The position numbers and the translations under genes are program-made. The notes beneath the pieces were generated by a model. It did not search any database. It was given only the letters and a program-made list of their open reading frames with translations, and was not told the origin of the DNA. Positions 24,700 through 37,477 of a DNA stretch of 64,000 nucleotides are shown piece by piece (the first letter of the stretch is position 1; each line of letters begins with the position of its first letter). This stretch comes from Juglans regia (lineage: Eukaryota; Streptophyta; Magnoliopsida; Fagales; Juglandaceae): assembly GCF_001411555.2 (NCBI RefSeq), contig NC_049907.1:35547866-35611865 (forward strand). The letters run 5' to 3'.

Positions 24700-26330
24700 G
24701 AAGTACCTAGGAGGAAGAGTATACGTGGCGTATACGGAGTTGTCCGATGCGTGGAGAGATCCCCTGTTGCGAGAACTTGACCGGCTTAAATTATTATCTT
24801 AACAACAATATAAATAATTAAATTTATATACTTTCATCGGTTTAAATTTTCAAGACAGTCATAAATTTTACATGATATTAAAATAAAGATCTTGAATTTA
24901 AAACTGAACTTTACATTTTATCTTATTAATTAAATATTCTACTTATCTACTTATTAAAAAAATTTTAAAATAATACAAATAATTAAATCTACATCTTTCT
25001 TGATTTTATACTCATATCACAAACGATCTAGACTGATTATCTTTGTGGGTGCAAAAGGAAAGTAATATTTTTGAGGTGCACATTAACTATTGTGTGACTG
25101 TCATTATGATAACTTAGGGTGTAAATTAAAAAAAAAAAAAAAAAAAAACACAAAACAAAGAAAGTAGTTTTGGGGCGCAAAATATGCTCTCGAAGCTCAT
25201 TCATGCCTTCCAGATTTGGTGGAAATCAGACCTGCTGCTTGTCTAGTTAAGGATACGGAATTTGATAACCCAGATTTGGTGCTAAGTGCAGTTCTGTTCC
25301 TTGTATCTCCAAGACCTTCTAATGCCAATACCTTTTAGTACTTGCCTGCCCCCCCCCCCCCAACCCCCTTTTTTTTTATCTTAAGTTGCTCAAACAAGGA
25401 AGAGACTTCAGGTTCTTCATCTATTACCGTACTGTTCTAAACTGACTTAGATTTTCCGCATGATGTTGGTGTGTCATGCTGCTCCTCAAATTTCAGGGGT
25501 TGATGGTAGTTTTTTCCTTTAACAGATAAATCATCCATAACTTTATAAAATTACTTACCATGGCTGCAGCCCCGCGTCATTGGTGGTGGCAGTCAGCCAC
25601 GGCATTTACAACCTGCCTGCCCTTTTTTCCATGGACAATTCTTTCATCTCCTGTGAAGTGTGAACAATAAGGATGGCATTGGCAATGTTCCCAACAGGAG
25701 GGGGCAGCACCATCATGAAACAGTTGCCCTTCCAATGAATGAGTGATTGGTTTTGCACTTCGGCTCTAAGTAGTATTAGAAGAGGACTCAGGTTGCTGCT
25801 CCCAAACGAAAAAACATGTAGAACCCTGAACTACAAGGTTTTGTCTAACAAATGGAAATATTAAGTGAACAAAAGTAGAAGGCCCATGATAACAGTTTCA
25901 TACCACTGCATAATTATTGAATCAACTGCAACATTATTGAAAGAAAAGCTACATTCCATGACATGACAAGTTCAAATCTTCTAACTAGATTATACAAAAG
26001 ATCGAGTAGCATCAAAATTAACAAGTATCCTCTACAATTTGCAGCCGTTGGAATTCAGATTCCATGCATAAATTATGGAATATCCTGAAGGGTCTGCATG
26101 CATAAATGTTTTAAGATTACAAAGGATCATAGACATAACCTCCTTGAATATATGCGAATTTTCCTACCAATTCTTCATATTGTGTGGTTAGCAGGTGAGA
26201 CTACAACTGGAGGGAGAGAATCTTGTTCTCCTGAGGAATTATCGCTTGGTTAGAAATGGTTTTATCAGTATTGCAAAGAACCTGTCGCCTGGAGATTAGT
26301 GACCAAGTATATCCTATTATGTGTAGAGCA
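24700..26330. other. Intergenic region between PP2C and MSRB genes
   Basis: No gene is visible. It holds the MSRB promoter at its low end, poly-A and poly-C runs (14 C at 25348-25361), and the likely 3' UTR of the minus-strand phosphatase gene at its high end. Confidence 0.6.
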
Positions 26331-26332
26331 AA

Positions 26333-29300
26333 TTACTTCTGCTGCCGGTAGAATGCACAGTAGCCTACATCCTGCTACCAGCCAAAAAGAAAAAGAAAAT
26401 AGATTTAACAAGTAAATTAATGCTTTAACTGAATGCAATTTCTTTGAAAATAGATTTTTTTTTTTTTATATATATATATATATAACAAGAGTATGCCAGG
26501 CTATTTGCTCCGACTAATCACATGGACCCATGCAGTCCCCCCTGTCCCACATGCATCGAGCAATTACCGGACCATGGCAGACTCTGGGTGGCCCCAATTT
26601 GAAAATTGATTGATTGTAGCAAATTTGAGACCACAAAGAAATAATAGAAATAAAATAAAAATTTATGTCCTTCATAGAGGTTTTTTTTTTTTTAAGTTTC
26701 CTTCAGGGACTTAAAACCAATAAGTAATGAGAGAGATTGACACCTCTAAAGCAAAATGACAAGGAGGTGTGACGCAGCTTCCTGAAGGCCATTGAAGCTA
26801 ATCACTGCAGTAGAGAGAGAGAGAGAGAGAATACTCAGGTACTAATAGACACACACATCTGTATGTATGAATGTGCATGTATATGTATACATGTCATAAA
26901 ATGATAGAAAACAGGGACTGAGAGACCCACCTGTTCTGATGGCCACTCATGTTTTGGAGATGGAACAATGATAGCCGGGCTTCGATTAGTTGAAACCACA
27001 TGCTGGCAAGGGTGTAGGTCTGAGAAGTCACTTCTTACTGAATGGTAAAGCTCTGAGCCACTGGTAAAGGATACCTCAGAAGTTCCTCTATTGAACCTCA
27101 TTGGCCTAATATTGGTTGCACTTGGTCCATCTGTAGTACCAGCACCTGACTATTGTAATTACATTCTAAATTAGGTAAGCAAACCAATCAATGAAATGAT
27201 CAGCTATTTTTTCCATCATACAAGTGGGCAGAGGAAAATTGAGCGAGAGAACAGAGAGAGGGTTAGAAAAAACTTATTTCCTTCACATGGAAGTGCATGC
27301 GTAATGTGTTCCCACATAATGCATGTAATTTACAAATTTTTTCAACCAAGATTTCCTCTCAAACTGCAACCAAGGGAAAAGTGTGTATGATACCCTTGAT
27401 CATTCTTACCACCTACTACTATTGCAACAACAAGAATTTTATTTTTTTGATAAGCAATTATACAAATTTAACACAAACTAAAAGCAGGAAATTCAGCCTA
27501 GATAGGGTAGCAAAATGTGCGGGTCATAAAGGAAGATTTAATTAAAACCATACATTAGAAAAACCTTTGATATGAACAATGATGATTGTAATATCATCTG
27601 TCCGGTTTTCGTGTTCCATCCATATTTTGTACGATTCTCTGGCAATGGCAGCACATGCATCTCGGGGATCTGTATAACTTGCCACCTATATCAAGAAAGA
27701 CATCAGAAAACTTGTTAAGGGAAAAAATGGTAGGCCTGAAAGTAATGGAAAACCAGAAAAAATCTGATATTTAAGGGAGTATGGCATAACAAAAAACGAC
27801 TAAATTCAACCAACCAAATATATAACATATTTGATGCTGAGAAGATGAGAAATGGAAACAGGTTTCAATCATGCATTCCTTATAAAATAAAAGAAATAAC
27901 CAGTATTGACAGGACTACATAAAATGATAACTTGGCCAGTAATACTCTTAACTGATTTGAATTTAAGATCCAAAGGTGTTTAGGAATAAGTAGAAAACAG
28001 GTATCAATGTATCCCCAAGGGCCCTCAGATGTACAAAGTTATCCGGTATAACAAATGGGCACAAGTAGGAAACTATTTTTTTTCCTCAAGCACTCTTTAG
28101 AGATTGTGCGCAGGTTAAGAGAAAGCTAGTGTTTAAGGGTAGCAGAGACAACTGATAAGCAGAAAGGTCCACAAGAAGGTTGAGCCATTTTCCAGTGAAG
28201 AATTTGAAACACTGAAGAGTTCTCAGTGCTTTCATTCTCAATAGCATGGAAAGATGATTGACTTATCTATGAGGTATATAAAAATTGTAAAAACGAAAGA
28301 TTTTGGAAACAAGGAGCAGAGATGATATGAAAGGTCTCAAGTAACATTAACTTGTGATTGGCATATAATAACACATGGCACTAGTTAACAAAGGTATTAT
28401 TTCCAATTGAGCAGCAGACTTTATTCTAGAAGCTTCTACATAAAACCAATTTAGTCCATTTTTTTTTTTCAAAGTCAGAGTAGGTGTAATATTTAAAACA
28501 AATGACAATATTTAAATTGATCAAGTCGTTGACCCCAACTAAATGAAAAAAATTCACTTTTCAGTTGTGATGATTCCATCTAGAAGATGGGTGTGATCCT
28601 ATCTACACAGGAATCCATTGCCCCCAAATGTGCACCTTCTAACAAACCTTATACACGATAAATGATAAAAAGAGACACAGAACACTACTGCTATGCTAGA
28701 TAGATGTGGTCTAATTCAGAAATACTATCAATAATAATAAAAAATAGCACCTAAACTAACAATTCTTAAGCTTTAGATCATACCATCAAGAGAATTCATG
28801 AACTATCAGTTCAGAGATACTAGCTAGGGCAATCTTTAAAACAATTTTATTGTTGGTTGCGATTTTGGTTTACTCTTACATCACAAAAGTATAAGTGGAG
28901 CATATAGTACTACTGAATGTGCAACTTAGGGAGACCACAAGAAGTAAATTTGGAGAGCAGACTAAAAAACCATGTAGATAAAGCATGTGTGCATTTATAT
29001 GCAGAGGTATGGGTACTAAGAACTTAATGTGTCATGTAGTTCCACAAACAGGAATTGACACACCAGACAAAATTAAGCAATAAGAAAGTCAAGTATAAGT
29101 CTCATTGACCAAAAAATTAAATAATAACCACTAAGGTGGAAAAACATATGAGGGTAATTGTTTAAGCCGTTCTAGAATTTGGTCGTGAGTAATACCATAT
29201 TAACAACTGCTTGGCTCGAGAGGAACTCAAAAACCCCATCGCTTGCAACAACAAAGAAAAGATGATTGGCTGTAAGCTGAACCATCAACACTTCAGGAAC

Positions 29301-30113
29301 AGCCACCACACCAATCTTCTCAGCCGTACTATCTCCTACGCTCCTAGTAAACGCAGTTCCTGGATACATCCCATTCTGAACCCACAACCTTGGAGGATCG
29401 CCGCCTTGAGACTCTTCATTGCCCCACGACTGAATATTTGGATCCTTAAACCCCTCCACTTGATCAACACTCAAAACCCTGGCCCCGCATTGCTTCACTC
29501 TCTCATACTCATCTTTCCTAAATGGCGTCTGATCATTGGATAGGTCCTCGGCTCTGATTCGATTCCCCTCTTGCACCGCAATCACAGCCCTGGAATCGCC
29601 CACATTCGCCACGAAAAGTGTATCCCCAACAACAAGCACCGTAATCGCGGTTGTACCACTCATTGAATCCTCAATGTCGCTCTTATGTAACTCATAATTA
29701 GTGGTCAGAAATGCAGAGTTAAAAGCTTTAACAGGGTCATCCGAGAATGAAGGGTCATTAGCCAGTATTTCTACCAACCTATCCTTGACAAAATTCGAAC
29801 ACTGTGCGCCAAATTGACCGTGCCCATCAAATACACCAAAGAAATGGATATTTGGGTTACCTTGAATCTGTGTCCTAATGCATAAATTGTCTTGGTTTTC
29901 TTTATCCGGCGAGTCCGGGTAGTAACCACGCTGCGTGTGAACCGAGTACTCCAAATGAAAATTGTGGGAAGGAACAGGAATAGACTCCAGGGATCTCTGT
30001 GTGAGTACGTGTATACCTTGCACATTGTACGGACCCGATTCGCGGTAGTCTCGGGAATCGCCATCTGATGACTGTGGGTACCGGCCACAGCATTTGCCGT
30101 TGACGCAGCCCAT
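26333..30113 (-). CDS. Protein phosphatase 2C, PP2C35-like
   Basis: Four exons are proposed: 30113-29196, 27685-27565, 27145-26931 and 26371-26333, with phases matching, for 430 aa. This metal-dependent Ser/Thr phosphatase carries the expected motifs: NQD (73-75), FGVFDGHG (DGHG at 96-99), [16 protein letters not shown] (171-177), [10 protein letters not shown] (288-297), and the terminal [10 protein letters not shown] with Asp336/Asp337. The N-terminus MGCVNGKCC has a Gly2 for myristoylation followed by cysteines for palmitoylation, so plasma-membrane attachment is likely. The first three exons are secure. The fourth (12 codons plus stop, [12 protein letters not shown]) is inferred from a clean AG and frame. 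If the last intron is retained, the protein instead ends at 26835 with 32 other residues after Gln418. The large intron (27686-29195) shows no gene. Confidence 0.88.
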
Positions 30114-33100
30114 GGTTTAAGAGGCGATTTTAAAGGACCAAAACCAAAAAACTCAAGTGTTCGAGAAAAGTCCTAGAAGAAACGGAGAGTGATTCGAACC
30201 GAAAGGCTGCAGATGCTTACTTCTTGGTCGAAAGGGTATAACGTGTACCCCTGAGCTTTGAAACAGTGGGTCTTGATGCAGTAATTTTGGGCAAAGCCCA
30301 TGTTTGACGAAAGGAATTTTCGGAAAAACCTAGTAGCAAAACAACTGAAGGTAGATCATTTCTTGGAAAATTTTCTCTCAAGCAAACGACCGCTTAAGGA
30401 AGATACGAAGTCCGAGAACCCAATCTTCGAGAAAGCGCTACCAAGAAGCAATAAAAGTTTGAGACATTTTTGTACTGACAACTCAAGGGCTTTTCACTTG
30501 CACAAAGATAACGTGCTATGGGGAGGGGGTCCCAAAGAAAAACTCTTACCTTTTTCTTGGGTACAAGATCAGGGCTCAAGACAGAGCATCAAAAGGCGAA
30601 GAAGGTAAAAATAAAAAAAAAACCCTTGAACAGTCCAAAATCCCAATATGAAATCTCTGATGGCGAACAAAATGGGGATCTTTCAAGGAAGTGAAAGAGA
30701 AGATAGGTGTGCATGTGTGGGTTTTGTCTGCAAAAAGCCCGTGTTCCAAGAAAACATCGATCCTAACAAAAAGAGCAGTGGCAATTACCAAGATTTTATA
30801 GATAGAAGGGCAACAACCTGTGTAAGAATTTTGAAATTTCAAGATGAAACTCGATTCTCCTAAGAGATTCCTTTTAAGGTTACTGTACAGACTACAGGGT
30901 ACACCGTGGAAAATGGGGTTATCTAATTCATTGTGGCTTTTCAATTTGAATCATTGAAGCTTTTACAGTTTAATAGTAAAGCATGGCAACTGGTGGTGAC
31001 TTACCAAAGAAAGACCATTGTTCTGGACTACCGGTCATGCTACTGTTTGAAGAGGCTTTTTCTTTTTCTTTTGTTTGCCTTCTGGATCTTAATAGAACGA
31101 CAGCTTGTGGATGGAAAAAAATTGAAAGCAGAATAATAAAATGCCACTTAGCATGAGTAGGTACTGTCTGCAGAAATTTCTTTGACATTGCTTTAGCATA
31201 GTGACAGCAGTGTGAACTATATCATTCGATATTGAAATGCTTTTTATTGCTCAATTATCTCGAAATGATTGACAGATTGGCACTCCTTTGTAGCAAACTA
31301 CGAAGATTAAAACAAAATCAAATGGAAACAAACACAAGTGCATGAAAATTGTAGTTAATATATTCTAGCCGTGTTCAGGCATTTCATTTCATAATGTCAA
31401 AACTAAAAAATATTCCAAAATCGAGTGGGATCTAAGCCCTCCCTTTCATTGATGTCATCTCAACATAGATCAGGGAGGTTGCTTGTAGCTTTTAGCTTGT
31501 CTTCTGATCTATTTTGTAAGTTTGTTTTTCGTCTGAGCATAATAAAGAGTCGACAGATTCAGAGTGCAAAGAGGTGTCTCCAGAGCCTGGAAATGCTTTG
31601 TGGATAACATAGTTTTAACAGGGTAAGGGGACCATAACTCTGTCTCTCATGCCCCAAGTATCCTATCAGCTTAGTTTCATGTATTGCCTTCTCCCATCTA
31701 GTAGGTTTTAAATTCTACTTTCAAAAATTAATAAATCTATTCATCATTCTTTTTTTTATCATATCTCATGATGTGATATTAAATAATTAAATATTATATT
31801 TTATATTTTATTTAATTATTTAATATTATATTATGAAATTATAAAAAAAAAATAATGAATAGCATTACTCTTTAAATTTAAATATATCAGTTGCTTAAAT
31901 GCAAGCTTGTTATTTTATATCTTTGGGATCAAACTAATTTAGTACTCTTCAATCTTTTTATTTATGAATCAAGTACTCAAACTTGAATTGGTATATCTTA
32001 TTATCATCAATCAAGCTCAGTTTTTGTACTTTTCTGACCACTTTTTTTCCCTCTGCTGTATTTGTCCATCTGCTCCCATTTTTATTTTTTTTTTATCTTT
32101 TCGTTAGTTGTCACGTACATTTGAAAAGAGGAAATTAAATGATCCGCACGTGGGATGCAGGAGAATGGAAAAGGAAAAGTGGGGTCTGAAGGAAAGAAAA
32201 GAAATCAGTTTGTGGAATGGACTTGACGTAATTAATTATTTTTGTCGCTTGACACTCTCATGTAATTTTGGGAACTCGAACCGGCGTCTCATTGCATTTC
32301 GCCGGCAAGCAGGCAGGCAGGCAGGCTATACTCTTATCTACTTTGTCATTGCAGTACTGATCTCCGGCCGGGCCTCGTTTTCTGCTTGCAATATATATAT
32401 ATATATAAATTCGAACGTAGAGCTATTGTGTACGTATCACAATTCCAGTAATATTGGGTCTCACGCGGTACTCATTCTTTGGATCTGTCGTCTTCACCTC
32501 GAAAGCCACATAATTATCGGCCTCGTTAGAAGAAGAAAGTTCAGGATTTGAAGTTTTCAGTCACCAAGTCGCTGGTGCATGCAGTCGAATTCCCCTGTTT
32601 GTTATTTTTATCTGGAAACCGAAATTGGAAGCTGAGAGCAGGCGCTTTACTTCCCGGGCAGCGGGTACAAAGAGCCAGAGACTTGCACTGTTGAAGCGCG
32701 CGGAAGCAAGCCTTGGATGCGACCGAGCAAGAAAATAATTATGTTCTGATTGCTGCGTCCGAGAGGTATGCGCATGCAGAGGCTCAGAAACACCAAGATG
32801 CATGCTTTAATTACTGCGAATTGCGAACACAAAATTGCTAATTTCTGTTAATAAAAATTATTAGTTTCAGGATCAAATGTTATTCCAAAAAACTGTTCTC
32901 TTACACGTTAATTTAATTTTGAACATAGAGATAATTTTTTTTTATATTTTTTTTTAAAAGCTCAAAGAAAAAGCTCAAATTTCCTAAAAAAGGTGGGATG
33001 CTTTCCTTTGGCTTTCCTTAAGGTCATCCCAAGAAGTAGAAGTATGACGTAGGTTGCTTGCAGCTGTAAACCTGTCCTCTGATCTGTTTTGGAAGTTTCT

Positions 33101-33283
33101 TGTTAAAAGAGATCGACGCCATTTGAGTAGAAAAGCTTTGTAAAGGAACCAAACAGATGTCTCTTGACGTGTCTGGTGTCTCCAAGGGGTAAAATAAAAA
33201 ATAAAAACAAATCTTAAAAATGCATTTATGGAGAGGCTTTCGAGCGTGGAAAATGCTTGGGCTCCGAGGGTGGGTTTGACAGT
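30114..33283. other. Intergenic region upstream of PP2C gene
   Basis: The first few hundred bases should hold the PP2C promoter and leader. Beyond that no gene is supported on either strand; the ORFs of 60-147 codons lack domains. It contains a CAGG repeat (32306-32326), short AT repeats, and a roughly 45-bp similarity between 31470 and 33050. Confidence 0.55.
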
Positions 33284-33480
33284 TTAGGGTGAGTTTGATT
33301 ACTAAACTCATCTCAATTCATCTTAACTCATCATTATAATTTTTTTAAATTTTAATATAAAATATAATAAAAAATTCAACTTTTTTAAATTTTAAAATAA
33401 TAATAATATTAAAAAATAATATTCTAACAATATTTTATCATCTCAACTTAACTCAACTCACTTCAACATCCAAACACAAC
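33284..33480 (+). mobile_element. MITE, family copy 4
   Basis: It has the same orientation and core as copy 1, with ATAAAATATAATAAAAAATT followed by ATTCTAACAATATTTTATC. The right end CAACATCCAAACACAAC is close to the family terminus. Confidence 0.7.
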
Positions 33481-33563
33481 TTTAATGGCCTTATCGAAAA
33501 CTTTTTTTCGTGCTACACCCTCCGTCGTCCTTCCAGCTTTAATTAGATTGGGTAACATCAACT

Positions 33564-33764
33564 CAGGTTTGGGGTGAGATGAAAATTTTATGTTTTATTT
33601 TAATGTTTAAAATATTATATTTTAATATTATTATTTTATTGAGATTTAAAAAAGTTGAATTAGAATTTGAAAAAGTTAAATTTTTTATTATATTTTATAT
33701 GTGGATTTGAAAAATATATAATGATGAGATGAGAATTTTATGTCTCATCCTGCCCCCAAACCTG
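33564..33764 (-). mobile_element. MITE, family copy 5, with intact terminal inverted repeat
   Basis: It starts CAGGTTTGGGG and ends CCCCAAACCTG, a perfect 11-bp inverted repeat over 201 bp. The core is the reverse of copies 1 and 4. It lies only 83 bp from copy 4 in opposite orientation. Confidence 0.75.
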
Positions 33765-34099
33765 CCCTAACACTCGGGACATCACGAAATTCTCGTCTAA
33801 TTTTTTTTTTTAATATAGATGAGATGTCTACTTGAATTTTAACGAATAATTTTAAAAATAAATTACAAGTCAAAATTTATATTGATGGAATATGAATTTT
33901 TATTGAACTTGATATTTAGGTTAAATTCAATTAATATTTTATAGATCAAGTGGGACTTATTTTTTAGTTTTTGGCTTGACAAATTATGGAACAAGTTAGG
34001 CTAGTTTGGCATGTGAGTTGAGGCCCAATAGTATTTATAATATACTCGACCCATGAGAAGGATTTCGGACAAGGCATTTTTTTTTTTTTAACTGCTCTA

Positions 34100-36938
34100 A
34101 CGGGCCCAATTTACGTTCTACAATATCCAAGTTGTGGGTCAAATATTTTCAAATGTGTCCAAAAAAGCCAAGCTGTGAGGAACCCACGTTCTGCACGTCT
34201 TCCATGCACGTTCTCCCTCTCATGTTTCTTCTCTAGGGTTTCCAACTTTATAGATATAAATAGGTATCCATAGATCCATATCTCACCTTCACGCACAGTC
34301 TAATCTCCTCTCATAGAGAAATCCTAGTTGTTCCTAGGGTTGCCGCACCATCATATGAGTGGTTCTCGCACTCTCTTCTCTACCGCAAGCTAGGTAAAAC
34401 AGTCATTCTTCTATGCTGATAGCCCTCTGTCTCTCCCTTCTCAAAGCGTAAACCGCCATGCACCAAGCTGTCACATGCCCAACCTCCTCTGTGACGACCA
34501 CCGAGAGCCACAGGCAGTCCCGATTCATGTCAACCGCTACAGCCTTGCTTCACATTTGGCACCACCCAATGGAGATATACTATGAAGACCAAGACTCAAG
34601 TCACAAGAACCAGACCAAGACCACCCATTGTCACCCTATACCGCATGCTACCTCACGTCGAAACACCATGAAAACAACCCAATCGTCCAGTAAACCTCTA
34701 CGTTACCATTGTCCTCTGTTTTACAATGCCAAAACAGAGCAATTTTTGTGCTCTAGCCCTAGATCCTTCCCCTGCATGAGCCCCCACTACCCTCACCCAC
34801 CTTCATCTGCCAGCGGAAGACGCCGGAAGACAAGCCTCCACGTTCGGACGCTGCCTAGGTTGATGTCCAGCACCTAAGTCCACCGTGACCACCTATCGGT
34901 AAGCCCCCACGCCGAGCCTTCCCCATGGGTTCTCCATCCTTTTTTCTATTGTTCCGATCCTCACGTTAACTTTACTCTAGCATCACTGTATCTCTCCTTC
35001 CACAATGCCCTACTGATGCTCCCAACCGCTCCGCCATCGACGTCCACCCAATGCCGATCTCCTCCCTCTCTATCGTGAGTTATTCTCTTCTGCCGGTGAG
35101 TTTAATTTAGTTGCATGGTTTTATGATTTAACTTATGATATTGTGTTGTAAAGTTCAACTTCAGCCCATGCATTTTATAGTTTTTTAATTAAAACACCCT
35201 GACTTTAGGTTGGTCTTATGTTAAGTATATTGTTTGTCTACATTATTTTTAAATATATAGCTTATAGAGAAGATAGATAAATTTTTGAATTATATTATTA
35301 GTAAGAATATTTTTTTTCTTAAAATATGAATATTTGAAGTGAACAATACCTACAAAATTTTATTTTGGACCCTTCAAAAGAATATTTTTGATTTAATGAA
35401 AATTATGATTTTTTTTTACTTAAAATGACTTTGTTATAATTATTTTAAGAGAATATTTTAGATTGAAGAAGTATTTAATTTTTGAGTTTAATAGTCGAAG
35501 AAATTAAGTAGATATTGATAGATTTGGAAAGTGATAGTATCTTAGGGTTATTAGAATTTTAGGTATTGAGGAATTAAAATAGGTTAAAGTTTAGCATTTT
35601 AAGTTCAAATATCGAAATATGTATTTAATTGAAAATTTACGAAAGTTATGTGATTATTTTATAGGTGACAAGTAATTTTTGTTCGGCATTAGTGAGGAAA
35701 ATTGCTGAAAAAGTAAAAAGTCCAAATAAACGGGGTTCCTATACTAGTCTTTGTATAAAAAGAAAATAAAACGATGTTGATTTTGAAAATGCGCATGTTT
35801 GTTTTGAAAATAAATCTGAAAGCAACCTCAGATATGTGTTATGCATATGCATGAAAACTGTATAAAAAAAAATATTTTCTATCATAACTGATGTAGATAT
35901 GAGTTAATTTTCTGCTTTCTGTTTCTAAACTATGCAAAAAGAGCGAATATGAAATTTATGAATGTGCATGTGATGCGAAAATATTCTTAAACTATTTTTG
36001 AATATGTGAAAATATCTGAATTTGTTTAATACTCTATTTAGAAATGTTGTGGCATTTGAAAATCTTGGCATGAGATTTTAATTATGTATTCTTGTTAAGT
36101 CTGAATATGATGTTATGTTCAGTTTCCATTACGGCCAGCCACAAGTGATAATAGTGGCTTACGGCTCAGCCACGTGTGATAATAGTGGCATACGGCTCAG
36201 CCACGGGCATAATGGTGGTTTATAACCCTACCACAAGGGCTAAGCATGGTATATGGCCTGGTCACAGGTATAATAGTGGTTTATAACTCTACCAAGGGGT
36301 TAAACATGAAATATGGCCCAGACACGGGTATAATGGTAGTTTATAACCCCACCACGAGGGTTAAAGATGGTATCTATCCCAATGTGATGCTTTGATATGA
36401 TATGAAGATGATGTTTCAGATTTTGATATGCCAATGGATTTTTAATTATGAAAGTTTTGCTCTGATATTTTTGATAACATGTTTTGATTACGCATTTTGA
36501 AAATAAATATTCTAATTCTGCATTCTGAAATAAAATGTTTTGTTTTACATTCCGAATTCTATAAATGCTCATATTTGCATATTAGTATATGTTCTCTGTT
36601 TATTGATTTGTTGATAACTCACCCCTTATTTCTACAATAATTTTCAGATATTATTGATGGTTCAGTTGAGGATCAAAATGATGAGGCATTGTGTGAGATG
36701 ATTTAAGTATAGTGGATTAAGTATAGAAAATTTTCATGAGTATTGACGATTTTTATTAAAAATCTTATTGTATTATGATGACTTGACATTTTGAAAATTT
36801 TGTTATATTGATTAAATTAGTTTGAATCAAAATTTCTATATGATATTGGAAATTTGGAGTCTATAATTATATTGTTGAAATTTGAGTTTGAGTGATAGGA
36901 AGTAACTCTCCGACCCGTGTGGGACTAGGGCGTTACAT
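34100..36938 (+). repeat. LTR fragment, Ty3/gypsy-like
   Basis: A TATA-like TATAAATAGG lies near 34255-34264, followed by a pyrimidine-rich leader-like stretch. A 30/60-bp repeat block and a 3' part ending GGGACTAGGGCGTTACA at 36938 complete it. The end motif and the block TTGATAACTCACCCC (about 36610-36624) resemble the 3' part of long plant Ty3/gypsy LTRs. No coding domain is adjacent. The start is approximate. A 139-codon ORF at 34458-34877 lies in the leader and lacks domains. Confidence 0.45.
36131..36380 (+). repeat. Imperfect 30/60-bp tandem repeat inside LTR fragment
   Basis: Units beginning ACGGCTCAGCCAC or TGGCCCAGACAC start at 36131, 36161, 36192, 36254 and 36314. The spacing is about 30, 31, 62 and 60 bp. 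The later units alternate a GGTATAATGGTGG motif with TTTATAACCCTACCAC. Confidence 0.8.
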
Positions 36939-37293
36939 TAACGTACGTATGTCAACAGAGCAACAAAGTATGGATATGTTATTGTGTTTTGCATATCTTT
37001 AAAAATCTTCACTCATCATCTTTATATCACATACTAGATATAATTTTTTATTTTTCACTTTTATTTTTCTTTGTTTTATTCCTGCTAAATTAAAGAAATT
37101 TTTTTATTCATCATTCATACACCACACATTTAATAAGATAAAAAATAAAAATTATATGTAATGTATGAATGATGAGTATAGTTTTTCTATATTAAATACT
37201 AGGTTGGTTCTCACATTTTGAGCTTTCAATCACTTTTTCTTTCTTTTTTTTTTTTTTTTTCTTTTTTTTGAGAAAGGAAAAGTAATACTACAT

Positions 37294-37440
37294 GCAGTCG
37301 TCGAGTGCACAAATACTATACAATTATTTTGAAAAAAGTAGGATCTACTATTAAAAATTAATTTTTTTTTTTCATGTAGGTCCCGTATTTACTCATATTT
37401 TTCAAATAAATTATGTGACATTTACACACCCGACGACTAC
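37294..37440. mobile_element. MITE with about 40-bp imperfect terminal inverted repeats
   Basis: The left end GCAGTCGTCGAGTGCACAAA is inverted, with mismatches, at the right end (TTTACACACCCGACGACTAC). The repeat continues inward to a shared ATTTGAAAA-like block. A truncated relative lies at 38508-38620, between the two LTR-like copies that follow. Confidence 0.65.
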
Positions 37441-37477
37441 AAATTTTTTTTTTTTTTGGTCTTTACGTAGGTAATTA

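Noticed and set aside
32108..32551. 147-codon plus-strand ORF
   Set aside because: No domain. It crosses a CAGG repeat and an AT run, with no splice or homology support.
34458..34877. 139-codon plus-strand ORF
   Set aside because: It lies in the leader-like part of an LTR fragment. Its His/Ser/Pro-rich composition comes from a C-rich strand, and no domain is seen.
36131..36380. Regular repeats that could suggest a CRISPR array
   Set aside because: Units are degenerate, spacers are not unique, and the setting is a plant LTR.
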